Origin: Streptomyces sp. NBC_01116
GTDB lineage: Bacteria; Actinomycetota; Actinomycetes; Streptomycetales; Streptomycetaceae
Assembly (NCBI RefSeq): GCF_041435495.1
Contig: NZ_CP108644.1
Location: 1,612,001 to 1,676,000, forward strand
Reading direction: 5' to 3'
DNA length: 64,000 nucleotides
A program made the position numbers and the translations under genes. How positions within the stretch are numbered: the first letter of the stretch is position 1; each line of letters begins with the position of its first letter. Of the stretch, positions 1 through 8,690 are shown piece by piece. Below the pieces are notes generated by a model that made no database searches, had not been told where the DNA came from, and saw only the letters and a program-made list of their open reading frames with translations.

Positions 1-2447
1 AGCTGCGCCTTGATGACGGCCTGGACGAGGCGGTGGACCTGGATGGAGTTGGAGACCTGGTCGACCTTGGCGAGGGCGAACCGGCCGATCTCCCGGATGA
101 CCCGGCCGAGCACCAGCTTCTCCTGGAGCGAGGAGTCGTACGGCTTCAGCGCGTCGATCATCTCCTTGCTGTAGAGGAGGTTCGCGGAGATCGGTTCCGG
201 GGCGAAGAAGGCGCAGAGCTGGAGCAGCCGCACGGCGGCGGGCGAGCGCTCCTTGAGCCGGGCGATGGAGATGTTCCAGGTCGCGGCGACCGGTTCCGGA
301 TAGCCGGCCGGCTGGTTGAGGCCGAGGACCTGGGGCGCCTGCTGGGCGAGCTGTTCGAGGTAGGCGTCGACGGGGGTGGCGGTCTCCGCGATCCAGGCCG
401 CCGCCTGCTCCACGGCGAGCGGCAGGTCGCCCACGGCGGTCGCCACCTGGTCGGCGTCCTCGTCGCCGAGCCCCGGCGCCCGGCGCTGGAGGTGCTCGAT
501 CGACTCCTCGCGCAGGAAGACGTCCACGGGCAGCGCGTCGCCGTGCTGGGACCAGCTCTGGTTGCGGGAGGTCACCAGGATGTGGCCCGAGCCGCCCTGC
601 GGGAAGTAGCGGCGCAGCTGCTCGGGGTCGTCGGCGTTGTCGAAGACCAGCAGCCAGCGGTCCGAGGGCACGCCGCGCCGCAGCAGGTCGACGGCCTCCT
701 GGGAGGCGGCGGCCATGTCGTCGCCGCCCTGGGCGCCGAGCCGGACGGCGAGTTCGGCGAGCGAGGCGACCACGTCGTCGGGCTGCTCGGACGATATCCA
801 CCAGACCAGGTCGTAGTCGGCCATGAAGCGGTGCACGTACTCCAGCGCCACCTGGGTCTTGCCGACGCCGCCGAGTCCGTACAGGGTCTGCGGCTGCGGC
901 AGGACCACGGCCAGGCCGCCGCCGAGCTGGTCGCGCATCCGCTCCAGGACGAGCGAGCGGCCGGTGAAACCGGGGTTGCGGGGCGGCGCGTTCCAGATCC
1001 TCGGCACGGTGCCGGGGAAGCGGGGACCGGGCGAGAACCCGTCCGCCGCCTGCACCGGGCGGTCCAGGGCCCGCATCACGGCGGTGGTGGCGTGCACCTC
1101 GTCCAGCCGGAAGAGGTCGACGGGGTTGCGGTCGATGTACGGGGCGCTCAGGCGTACGTCCCCGACGCGCAGGGGGACCAGTCGGCCGCGGCCGCTGCCG
1201 ACGGCATCCGCGGCGGTCCGTTCCCACAGCTCGACCGCGCGCTGGGACTTCAGATAGGCGCTGGAGAGCAGCACCACGGTGCGGGCGGCGCTCGCGGCGG
1301 TGGCCTCCGCCTCCTCCGGGGGACGTTCGGCGGAGACGTCGCGCGGAACCACCCGGAAGCCGGCCCGGGTGAGAATCGATTCGAGCCAGTCGGCCCACAT
1401 CCGGTTCTCCGCCACGTAGCTGAGGAAGAGATCGGCGGGGAGGGCGGGCCTGCGCCGGGTGAAGGCGTCGCGGATCCGCAGGCGGACCTCCTCGCCGATC
1501 GGGGGCATCGAGGTGATCTCCCGGTCGGTGATGACCGCGGTGAGCCGTTCGAAGGCGGAGAGCAGCGAGTTGGCGAGCCCGGCCTCGTCGCCGAAGGTGG
1601 CGAGCGTCTCCTCGTAGGCGTAGTAGGGCCGGTAGGGGATCTCCACCGCGCCCCAGTAGGCGGTGAGTTCGTCGCTGGACAGATCGCGCGGCAGCCGGTC
1701 GAACTTCAGCCGGGCCAGCGCCCGCCCGGCGTCCGCCTTCTCCTTCTCGCCCTCGTCGATGCGCATCGGGACGGGGTAGAGGGCGATGGGGCGGCCGGTG
1801 TTGCGCTCGGCGATCTGGCGGGCGACGGAGGCCGCGCCGTCGATGGACTGGTCGCTGAGGGTGAAGCAGTCGACGAGCACGTCCGGGAGGTGGACGGTGC
1901 AGATGTCGGCGATGTCGCTGAGGCCGGTGCGGCTGTCGATGAGGACGTAGTCGTAGTTGGCCTTCATGTCGTCGCGCAGCGCGTCGAAGAAGTGGCCGCC
2001 GCCGAACCGGTCGTAGAAGTTGTCCCAGTCGAAGGTGGAGACGGTCGCGGAGTATTCGCGGTTCTGGCGTCCGGCGGAGACGAAGTCGAGTGTGCCGCCC
2101 TGCGGGAACTCCCAGCCGAGCGACTCCGGGGTCAGCGACACCGCGTGCGGCTGGATGCGGGCGTAGTCGCGGTGCCAGTCCTCGGCGCGCTGGGCGGGGC
2201 TGGTCGCGGCCCAGGCGTACTCGGTGATCAGGTCGATCACACCGGTGGTGGCGCCGAGGGTGGCCGGGTCGAGGAAGGGGTGGAAGAACCGGTGCAGCCC
2301 GGGGGCCTCCAGGTCCCAGTCGACGGCCAGGACGCGCTTGCCGTTGGCCGCGAGGATCCAGGCGGTGTTGGCGAGCGCCATGGTGCGCCCGGTACCGCCC
2401 TTGTACGAGTAGAAGGTGACGATGCGCCCGTCACGACCGGCACTCAT
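1..2447 (-). CDS. fxsT: FxsT-type multidomain protein (ParA-like ATPase, TIR, NB-ARC), 3' end outside window
   Basis: Reading right to left, 815 codons stay open to the window edge, so the C-terminus (in this family, TPR repeats) is missing. Residues 16-22 read KGGTGRT, a ParA/MinD-like deviant Walker A with Arg in place of the last Lys. A TIR-like segment starts near residue 340 (LFLSYVAENRMWADWLE). An NB-ARC/STAND ATPase follows, with Walker A GLGGVGKT near 525 and Walker B LLVFDNADD near 600, and then a winged-helix-like stretch ending VHRLVQAVIKAQ. The ATG overlaps the fxsC stop by 4 nt (ATGA). Family knowledge: this architecture is the FxSxx-COOH system tetratricopeptide protein. Its role is unknown; sensing or signalling is my inference from the STAND layout. 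No TTA codon was noticed. Confidence 0.85.
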   Translation of the reverse strand, partial: MSAGRDGRIVTFYSYKGGTGRTMALANTAWILAANGKRVLAVDWDLEAPGLHRFFHPFLDPATLGATTGVIDLITEYAWAATSPAQRAEDWHRDYARIQPHAVSLTPESLGWEFPQGGTLDFVSAGRQNREYSATVSTFDWDNFYDRFGGGHFFDALRDDMKANYDYVLIDSRTGLSDIADICTVHLPDVLVDCFTLSDQSIDGAASVARQIAERNTGRPIALYPVPMRIDEGEKEKADAGRALARLKFDRLPRDLSSDELTAYWGAVEIPYRPYYAYEETLATFGDEAGLANSLLSAFERLTAVITDREITSMPPIGEEVRLRIRDAFTRRRPALPADLFLSYVAENRMWADWLESILTRAGFRVVPRDVSAERPPEEAEATAASAARTVVLLSSAYLKSQRAVELWERTAADAVGSGRGRLVPLRVGDVRLSAPYIDRNPVDLFRLDEVHATTAVMRALDRPVQAADGFSPGPRFPGTVPRIWNAPPRNPGFTGRSLVLERMRDQLGGGLAVVLPQPQTLYGLGGVGKTQVALEYVHRFMADYDLVWWISSEQPDDVVASLAELAVRLGAQGGDDMAAASQEAVDLLRRGVPSDRWLLVFDNADDPEQLRRYFPQGGSGHILVTSRNQSWSQHGDALPVDVFLREESIEHLQRRAPGLGDEDADQVATAVGDLPLAVEQAAAWIAETATPVDAYLEQLAQQAPQVLGLNQPAGYPEPVAATWNISIARLKERSPAAVRLLQLCAFFAPEPISANLLYSKEMIDALKPYDSSLQEKLVLGRVIREIGRFALAKVDQVSNSIQVHRLVQAVIKAQ

Positions 2448-3784
2448 AGGTCCTCCGCTTCCGTGGCAGGGTCGTGCGGGTCGGGGATGTAGCTCGTACT
2501 GCCCATGGGGCCGGTCAGACGGGTCCGCTCGCCGGAGCCGCCGCCGGATCCGGGAGGGTAGGCCTTGGCGTGCTTGAGGTACTGCTGGGCGGCCACCTCG
2601 ACCACCTGGGGCAGGAGCTGGCCGAACGCCTCCATGGTGGGCACTCCCTTCGCCGCGGCACGGCACAGGGCCCGGCCCTGGCCCATCTTGACCGGCATGG
2701 TCGCCTCGAGCGTCTCGGTGAGCTCGCTCTCCGCCGCTCTGCTCTGGTGGTCGTCGCGGCTCCACGGCACGACCATGGTCACCCAGGGCCGGTTCTCGGC
2801 GTCGAAGGCGGCGAGCCTGCGGCGGTGGTCCTCGTCCCGGAGGGCCCAGCGGTCGACGAGCAGGATCTCGGGGGTGCTGGGCGGGGTCTTGCCGTCGTGC
2901 CGGTCCTCGTCGAACGAGGTGATGTGGGCCTGGTAGTTGAGCGAGCGGACCAGCTCCTCCGCCACATAGGCCAGCGGGCGCGCGGCGGCCGGGTAGTAGG
3001 GGTTCCAGTCCTGGGGGTGGTCGCCGTAGTGGTCGCTGTTGCGGCCCTCGGGCAGATCGTGGCGGGTGGGCGCGGCGATGGTGATCTGCATCGGCCGGGG
3101 GGCGCCGACTCCGCTGCTGGAAGAGCCGAAGGCGCTGGGCGCGAGGCGGTAGTCGACGGGCCGGCCGGTGTCGATGCGGACCGAGTCGGCGACGCTCACG
3201 ATGCGTTTGGCCAGTTCGTAGACGGCCCGTTCGTATTCCTCGGCGAAGAGTCTGAGCTTGATCAGGCCGTAGAGGCCGTCGCTGACGTACCGTTCCCCGA
3301 AATCACGGTGGTTGAACTGCAACCGCTCCGCGGAGCCGGGCAGTTGGCTCGGCGGCACCGGTACCCAGAGGGCCGGGACGATGGCCTCGGCGGGCTGGTT
3401 GGAGCGGGCGCGGTGGTGGATGGCGCGCTGTTCGAAGGCGTACCACTCCTTGCCGCACATCTCGCTGGCGAAGTAGCGCGGGGAGAACAGCGGGACGAAG
3501 ACCCGGCAGGTGGCGAGGACGTCGCCGAGCCGTTCCGACCAGCCCTCCCCGGAACGTATCTCCCGGTCCATGAAGCCCGCGGGCGCGCCCGCGGGTAAGT
3601 CGGTCATGGCCATCACATGGCCGCAGAGGTCCTGGAAAAGCCGTTCGACCCACATATCGGGGTCCGTGCCGCCGCCGTACCCCGGCGTATGGGCGTAACT
3701 CAGAAAGAAATACGGCCGATGGCCCACCGCTCGCTGTTGCGTCGATGCGTGCACACGACCCCCGTCCTGTGTGAGCACTCGCAT
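2444..3784 (-). CDS. fxsC: TIR-like protein FxsC
   Basis: The 446-residue protein has an N-terminal TIR-like domain (YFFLSYAHTPG at 25-35, then a motif around SEMCGKEW whose Glu sits where NADase TIR domains carry the catalytic Glu). A separate C-terminal domain characteristic of FxsC proteins covers roughly 230-420. Leu63 is encoded by TTA, so translation should depend on the bldA tRNA. The gene lies 74 nt downstream of fxsB and overlaps fxsT by ATGA. TIR-like and FxsC assignment follow the family pattern; NAD-cleaving activity is only possible, not shown. The start is the first ATG/GTG of the open frame, and a GTG nearer the TIR domain cannot be excluded. Confidence 0.85.
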   Translation of the reverse strand: MRVLTQDGGRVHASTQQRAVGHRPYFFLSYAHTPGYGGGTDPDMWVERLFQDLCGHVMAMTDLPAGAPAGFMDREIRSGEGWSERLGDVLATCRVFVPLFSPRYFASEMCGKEWYAFEQRAIHHRARSNQPAEAIVPALWVPVPPSQLPGSAERLQFNHRDFGERYVSDGLYGLIKLRLFAEEYERAVYELAKRIVSVADSVRIDTGRPVDYRLAPSAFGSSSSGVGAPRPMQITIAAPTRHDLPEGRNSDHYGDHPQDWNPYYPAAARPLAYVAEELVRSLNYQAHITSFDEDRHDGKTPPSTPEILLVDRWALRDEDHRRRLAAFDAENRPWVTMVVPWSRDDHQSRAAESELTETLEATMPVKMGQGRALCRAAAKGVPTMEAFGQLLPQVVEVAAQQYLKHAKAYPPGSGGGSGERTRLTGPMGSTSYIPDPHDPATEAEDL

Positions 3785-3858
3785 CCCGTAAGGAGGAAGG
3801 GAGTGGAAGCGAACTCATCATTCCGGAGCGGACCGCTTTCCACCCCCCTGCCGTTCGG

Positions 3859-6192
3859 TCATTCGAACGTCACTTTCTGGTCAGAGGAAAGGACGTTCGG
3901 CGCCTGACCGGACGGCGGGAAGCTCCTGCCGCGATTTTTCTCGGCCGCGCTCCGTGTTCCGCTGATCTCCTTGCGGACAGCGGAGATCAGCTGTTTACCG
4001 TCGACCGTCACCTCCGCCGCGTTTTCGATCTTGTCGAGGGCTTCCGGAACACCCGTGAGGAAGCGGGGGTCGTATAGTCCGAGCCCCGCCCGTTCGAATG
4101 TCTCGGCCAGCAGGCGGGAGAACGTCACGTGTTCGTTCCCCCAAGGCGTTCGATGTTCCCAGGTACCGTCCAAGGCGTAAAGATCCGTCACTTCACCGAG
4201 CGCCCGCAGTTTCGCCCGCCGGAATCCGCTCAGCAGGCCGAGGGCCAGCTCGTTCGCCCCGGCCGTCGCCCCGACGCCGAGCGCGCCGGGCCCGTGGCGC
4301 CCGGGTTCGGCCGCGCCGCCGGCCAGCGGGGTCACCGTGGTGAGCGTCCGGGCCGCCTCGGCGGCCTGGTCGGGCACGGCGTCGGCCAGCAGCGACCAGG
4401 CGTCGCCGATCCGGTGCGCCCAGGCGGCCGCCTCCTCCGCTTCGAGGCGGTCGGCCGGGGGAGCGCCGAAGCAGTCACGGAAGGGGTCGAGGTCGTCCAG
4501 CAGGAGGCCGGGGGCCGGTGCCTGCCGCAGGACGCGCACGGGACGCCAGTGCGGGCCCTCGGGGTCCTCGCGCGCGACGCGCTGCTCCGCGCCCGGCGGG
4601 TCCTCCTGGCGGCGGACGAGGAATCCGTCGCCCCCGGCACGCACCACCGCCGTTCCCCGCTCCTCCGGGGAGCCGAGGACCACGGTGCCGAGGGTGGGCA
4701 GGTGCAGGCTTCCGTTCCGGTACGCCACCGGCACGGGCAGGTCGAGTCCGGCACGGACGGCGGCGGCGGCCACGGTGGCGCCGAGCCGTTCGGCGGCCGG
4801 CCCCGTCATGCCGCGGCCCGCTTCGACGTCCTCCAGGGCGCCGAGCAGCCAGGTGCGGGTGTAGGGGTGGGCGAGCACCTCGTCGAGCGCCTCGGCGCCC
4901 GGGGGGTCCGCCTCCACCGCCGCCGCGAGCCGCCAGGCCTCGTCCCAGAGGTCTCCGCCCCGCCCGTCGAGGGTGTCGTGGAGGACCGCGAGCAGGGTGC
5001 GCGTCAGGTCCAGGTGGGCGGCGAGCAGTTCGTCCGGCGCCCGGACGGCGGGTGACTCGGTGGTCGCGGCCGTACGCTCCTCGATGCCCCGGATCAGGGC
5101 GGCGAGGTCGGCGCAGTAGACGGACGGGTTGTCGAACCCGCCGCCCGGGCCGCCGCCGGAGCGGTACCGGTGGGTGTAGAGCCCGCCGCCGCACGAGCGC
5201 ACGACGGGGCAGCGACGGCACGTCTCGCCGACTCCGGCCAGCCCGAGCTGCCGCGCCCGGACGCCGGGGTGGGCCGCGACCTCGTCGAAGGTGTTGTGGA
5301 AGACGTCGAACCCGGTGGTGGCGGCGCCCTCGTAGGCGCTCTTGAGCGAGTCGACCTGTTCCAGCGTCCCGTCGGTCTCGATGACGACGAGGTCGGTGGG
5401 GGCCAGACCGAGGGACTCGGTGAGGCTGGGGCCGCCGTTGAGGCTGGAGAGCACCGAGGCGAACATCCGGACCGGCATGGGACGGCCCTGGTCGCTCCAG
5501 CGGTCGAAGACCGTCAGGAGCCATTCGGCGTACGCGGTGGGCGAGCCGTCCGGGCGTGGCGGCGGTTCGTCCCAGGTGGCGTGCGGCAGCAGGAAGTCGA
5601 CGAGCGGGGGTTCGAGCGCGGCGAGAGCGTCGTGCACGGCCGTCGGATCGTTGTGGATGTCGACCGTGCAGAGCAGGCCGAGGTCCAGATGGCGGTAGCG
5701 CTCCTCGCGGAGCAGTCCGACCGCTCGCATCACCATCGGGTGGCTGCTGCGTCCGTTGGCGAACAGGCGGTGGCGGTCGTTGGCCGCGCGGTCCCCGTCG
5801 AGCGAGATCCCGACCCGGACGTGGAACTCGTCGAACAGGTCGAGGTAACGGGGGCTGAGCTGGACGCCGTTGGTATGGATCCTGAGGTCCAGCTCAGCGA
5901 TGCCGTTCAGAGCCGAGCCGAGCTCCTCGCAGACCCGTCGTAGTCGCGCGGGCCCCGCCAGGAGCGGTTCCCCGCCGTGCAGGATCACCGCGACGGAGGG
6001 AAGCGCATGAGTCCTCGCATGCTCGGCCAGGCGCCGGGCAGTCCAGGAAATCGCCTCGTCGGAGATGGTCCTCGGGCGGGTCGACCAGCTCTGATCTGCG
6101 TGTTCATAGACATAGCAGTGGTCACAGGCAAGATCACATCTGCTGTGCACTTTCAGAACGAATTCGCGGAAGGGGACCAGGGGTCCTGTCAT
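3859..6192 (-). CDS. fxsB: FxsB cyclophane-forming radical SAM/SPASM maturase with C-terminal HExxH-like domain
   Basis: The protein is 777 residues. The radical SAM cluster CxxxCxxC is Cys19, Cys23 and Cys26, followed by a SPASM-type Cys-rich region at about 325-365 (CRRCPVVRSC and a later C). Family knowledge: FxsB enzymes link the Phe ring of the FxS motif in FxsA to the beta-carbon of the Ser two residues later, making a three-residue cyclophane. Residues ~390-720 resemble the HExxH protein that often accompanies these clusters (DDLDPFRD; LALGLLSGFRRAKLRALGEV near 645-665; TPWGN after it). The position expected for HExxH reads SGFRR, so the metal site looks lost. The gene follows fxsA by 30 nt and precedes fxsC by 74 nt. 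Confidence 0.9.
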   Translation of the reverse strand: MTGPLVPFREFVLKVHSRCDLACDHCYVYEHADQSWSTRPRTISDEAISWTARRLAEHARTHALPSVAVILHGGEPLLAGPARLRRVCEELGSALNGIAELDLRIHTNGVQLSPRYLDLFDEFHVRVGISLDGDRAANDRHRLFANGRSSHPMVMRAVGLLREERYRHLDLGLLCTVDIHNDPTAVHDALAALEPPLVDFLLPHATWDEPPPRPDGSPTAYAEWLLTVFDRWSDQGRPMPVRMFASVLSSLNGGPSLTESLGLAPTDLVVIETDGTLEQVDSLKSAYEGAATTGFDVFHNTFDEVAAHPGVRARQLGLAGVGETCRRCPVVRSCGGGLYTHRYRSGGGPGGGFDNPSVYCADLAALIRGIEERTAATTESPAVRAPDELLAAHLDLTRTLLAVLHDTLDGRGGDLWDEAWRLAAAVEADPPGAEALDEVLAHPYTRTWLLGALEDVEAGRGMTGPAAERLGATVAAAAVRAGLDLPVPVAYRNGSLHLPTLGTVVLGSPEERGTAVVRAGGDGFLVRRQEDPPGAEQRVAREDPEGPHWRPVRVLRQAPAPGLLLDDLDPFRDCFGAPPADRLEAEEAAAWAHRIGDAWSLLADAVPDQAAEAARTLTTVTPLAGGAAEPGRHGPGALGVGATAGANELALGLLSGFRRAKLRALGEVTDLYALDGTWEHRTPWGNEHVTFSRLLAETFERAGLGLYDPRFLTGVPEALDKIENAAEVTVDGKQLISAVRKEISGTRSAAEKNRGRSFPPSGQAPNVLSSDQKVTFE

Positions 6193-6222
6193 TCCGCCAT
6201 TCTAGTCACTGCTGACGCCTGC

Positions 6223-6429
6223 TCAGAGAGCCGAACTGAAAGTGGAAATCCGGGTCGGCCGGGCCGTTGCCGCACCGGAGACGCGGCTGAGCTTCCTGGC
6301 GGCTTCGGCGCTGCGGACGTCGGTCGCCGCGAGGGTTGCGCGGGTCTTCGCGGGAGCGAAGGCGGGGGTGTTTCCGTAGGTCTTCACGGCCGTCCTAGGG
6401 GGATCCTGAAGGGGTCTGTTTCCGGACAT
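6223..6429 (-). CDS. fxsA: FxsA precursor peptide ending FSSAL (FxSxx-COOH RiPP)
   Basis: This small ORF, immediately upstream of fxsB, ends in F-S-S-A-L followed by TGA, exactly the FxSxx-COOH signature. The upstream part is a plausible leader with basic and alanine-rich segments. The expected modification is a Phe-to-Ser cyclophane within the last five residues. From ATG 6429 it is 68 residues but no Shine-Dalgarno precedes that codon. An in-frame GTG at residue 15 has AGGA six bases upstream and would give 54 residues, a more usual length, so the shorter start may be the real one. No protease or exporter gene is visible beside it. Whether the product is matured or secreted is unknown. Confidence 0.85.
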   Translation of the reverse strand: MSGNRPLQDPPRTAVKTYGNTPAFAPAKTRATLAATDVRSAEAARKLSRVSGAATARPTRISTFSSAL

Positions 6430-6732
6430 TGAAACGCCGCCGGATTGCGTGTCATCACACGGCCCGGCACGCGAACTTTACTACCGCGGGGACCCCTTCA
6501 CCTGCCGGCGGAGGGCCTTCATCATCTGTGTTGTAAAAATTGAAACACGCCATCCGTTCGGCCGCCCGGGTGGGCGGGGAAACCGCCGCACGACCGGCGG
6601 GCCGAGGAGGCGCCTTCCCCGCCGCCGGCCGGTGCCGGTGGGAGGCGTCCCGCCGGCGGCGGAACCGCCCACGGACGTGCCGCGCACGCGAGTCGCGCGC
6701 CCCCCGCCGGGAGGCTCCAGCGGTGCGGCCGT
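6430..6732. other. 303-nt intergenic region upstream of fxsA
   Basis: This gap should hold the fxs promoter and the terminator of the next gene. It contains a G/C-rich inverted-repeat stretch (about 6600-6665) suited to termination on the minus strand, and an unusually A/T-rich patch at 6528-6546 that could be part of a promoter. A 32-codon minus-strand frame (6455-6553) has no ribosome-binding site and mixed codon usage, so I do not call it. I could not define a -35/-10 pair with confidence. Confidence 0.4.
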
Positions 6733-7431
6733 TCACTCGTTCACCGGTCCCTCGCCGGGGACGCTGTGTCCGGCGCGGGCGCCGCGCACACAGTCCAGGA
6801 CGCGTTCGTGGCTGTCGCCCACGACGTCCGTGACCCGCACCCGGATGTGGAGCGCGTCGACCAGCTCGACGCACCGCTGCGAGAACACCCCGACCGGCAC
6901 CGTGTCGTAGTTCCCCGTGCCGACCAGCGGAAAGCCCGCCCCGAAGTCGATGAGCTGGTAGTCCCGCCCCACCGAGAGGCCGGCCGCCGCCAGGGTGGAC
7001 ACGACGTCCGGGACCGCTACCCAGGGCGCGCCCGCCCCACCGGACCCGCCGCGCAGCACCACGCGGCACTCCCAGCTCTCGACGACGGCGACGTGCTGGC
7101 CGCCGTTCAGTATCCCCACGCGCCACGCGGGCTCCCCCTCGGCGAGGAGCCCCTTGCGCCAGGAGCCGCGCGAGCCGAGGTAGGGATGGACCGTACGGGC
7201 GTACTGCGCCCGGGCCAGGACGGCGCCGGCCGCCACGGCCAGCAGGCTCCCGAGCGCCTCCGTGTCCAGCAGTCGCAGGCGCCAGGGCCAGTCGTCCCGG
7301 GAGCCGGGCGCGACATTGGCCCGCACGGCCTCCCACAACAGGATCAGGACCAGGACGGCGAGCAGCGCCAGCGGAGCGGTGAAGAGCAGCGGGCTGCGGC
7401 GGATCCGGCGCTGGCCGTCCTGGAGCGGCAC
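6733..7431 (-). CDS. Two-helix membrane protein, unknown function
   Basis: The protein is 232 residues from GTG 7431. Two hydrophobic segments lie near the N-terminus (LLFTAPLALLAVLVLILL at about 15-32, and LGSLLAVAAGAVLARAQ at about 58-74). A soluble C-terminal domain follows, with GGQHVAVVESWECRVVL and a FGAGFPLVGTGNYDTVPVG segment. I do not recognise the family. The start is uncertain: GTGs at 7497 and 7521 are also in frame, but codons upstream of 7431 lose the G/C third-position bias. The gene is transcribed away from the SLATT-like gene at 7732, so they share a divergent intergenic region. Two helices plus a soluble domain is also the plan of SLATT-type effectors, but there is no sequence proof of relationship. 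Confidence 0.6.
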   Translation of the reverse strand: MPLQDGQRRIRRSPLLFTAPLALLAVLVLILLWEAVRANVAPGSRDDWPWRLRLLDTEALGSLLAVAAGAVLARAQYARTVHPYLGSRGSWRKGLLAEGEPAWRVGILNGGQHVAVVESWECRVVLRGGSGGAGAPWVAVPDVVSTLAAAGLSVGRDYQLIDFGAGFPLVGTGNYDTVPVGVFSQRCVELVDALHIRVRVTDVVGDSHERVLDCVRGARAGHSVPGEGPVNE

Positions 7432-7731
7432 AGCGTCGTCCGCCCCTCCGCCCCCGTTCCCCTCGATGGCCCCTCCCTCGCCCGGAGGTGATCGCACCCG
7501 TCGAAGAGGGCCACAACTCACCTGCTGCACCGTGCAGTTGACCAACCTTGCCACAGCCGCGCCGACCGAGGAAGAACGTCCGCACGGAAGTGGCCGAACC
7601 CCGTCGTGGCGGCCCCCCGGGGAGCCGGGACGGTCTTGTCGCCCCCGGCGCTCCCCCTTACTCTCGTGGCCCCGGGCGGGGCAGGCGCCACGACCGGCCG
7701 GGTCATACGACAACTGCAGACGGAGGCGTCC

Positions 7732-8658
7732 ATGACGGCGTTGCCTGAGCCGCTGAGATCCATGGTCTTCAGGAACGATGACCTGCCGGCGCTGTTCCAC
7801 CACACGGACGCGGTCGCCGTGGCCCGCCAGCGCGAGGCCGTGAACACCACCCGGGCGCAGCTCGCGCTGCTCGTGGCGGGCACGGTGCCCGCGGCGCTGC
7901 CGTGGCACACCGAGGACGGCCCGGCGGCCCGCGCCCTGTACGGCGCCGCGGTCCTGGCCTACCTGGGCGTGCTCTTCGCGACCTTCCTCGCCTCCCACCG
8001 CAAAGCAAAGTCGCACTGGCAACTGAACCGCTCCGCGGCCGAGTTCATCAAGTCCAACTGCTGGCGCTACGCGGTGCACGGCGCACCGTTCGACAGCTCG
8101 TCCGAGCACCCGGAGGCGCTGTTCGCCAATCGTCTGGAGGACGGCCTCCAGGAGTTGCGGAAAGTGGGCTGGGCCGACCCGCGCGAGGAACTGCCGGATT
8201 CCGGCGGCCTCATCACGGAGTCCATGCGCGCGTTACGGAACAAGGCCTACACGGTCCGCAAGGAGACGTACGTACGGGACCGGCTCATCGAACAGCGGCG
8301 CTGGTACCGCAGACGTCAGCAGGCCTCCCGGCGCGGGGCGGTCCTGTGGTCGGGCGCCATCGTCGCGCTGACGCTCCCGGCGCTGGCCCTGAGCGTGTTC
8401 CAGACCTTCGGAGTGGGGCGCTCGTTCGGGCTGACCGGGGCGTTCTCCGCTGCGGCGGCGGCCTGTCTCACCTGGAACGAGATGCGCCGGCACCATCCGC
8501 TGATCTCGGCGCACTCGCTGGTGGAGAAGGACCTGGAGTCGATGCAGGCCGCCATGGAGACCACCCTCACCGAGCGGCACTGGCCGGCGGCGGTGTTCGA
8601 GACCGAGCGGATCGTGTCGCCCGAGCACACCGACTGGCTGGTCAGACACCGCGTGTGA
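7732..8658 (+). CDS. DUF4231 / SLATT-domain membrane protein
   Basis: The protein is 308 residues, from an ATG preceded by GGAGG seven bases away. It has hydrophobic pairs near 45-85 and 205-245 separated by a charged helical region with basic runs (EQRRWYRRRQQASRR). The layout and C-terminal segment (SLVEKDLESMQAAMETTLTE) match DUF4231/SLATT proteins. Family knowledge: SLATT is a predicted two-transmembrane, pore-forming effector found with nucleotide-sensing SLOG or nucleotide-generating SMODS proteins in conflict systems. Leu168 is a TTA codon (8233-8235), implying bldA dependence. A SLOG-like gene (8809-9288) sits convergently downstream, which supports the assignment. The toxic-effector role is inference. 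Confidence 0.7.
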   Translation: MTALPEPLRSMVFRNDDLPALFHHTDAVAVARQREAVNTTRAQLALLVAGTVPAALPWHTEDGPAARALYGAAVLAYLGVLFATFLASHRKAKSHWQLNRSAAEFIKSNCWRYAVHGAPFDSSSEHPEALFANRLEDGLQELRKVGWADPREELPDSGGLITESMRALRNKAYTVRKETYVRDRLIEQRRWYRRRQQASRRGAVLWSGAIVALTLPALALSVFQTFGVGRSFGLTGAFSAAAAACLTWNEMRRHHPLISAHSLVEKDLESMQAAMETTLTERHWPAAVFETERIVSPEHTDWLVRHRV

Positions 8659-8690
8659 GCCGGAGAGGCCGCCGCACGGGGCCGGAAGCC

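Noticed and set aside
33..2492. 819-codon open frame on the + strand opposite fxsT
   Set aside because: It is a G/C-rich shadow: the minus strand carries P-loops, TIR and NB-ARC motifs in a continuous frame, whereas this frame has no recognisable motif.
6455..6553. 32-codon minus-strand frame upstream of fxsA
   Set aside because: No Shine-Dalgarno, mixed third positions and no FxSxx ending.
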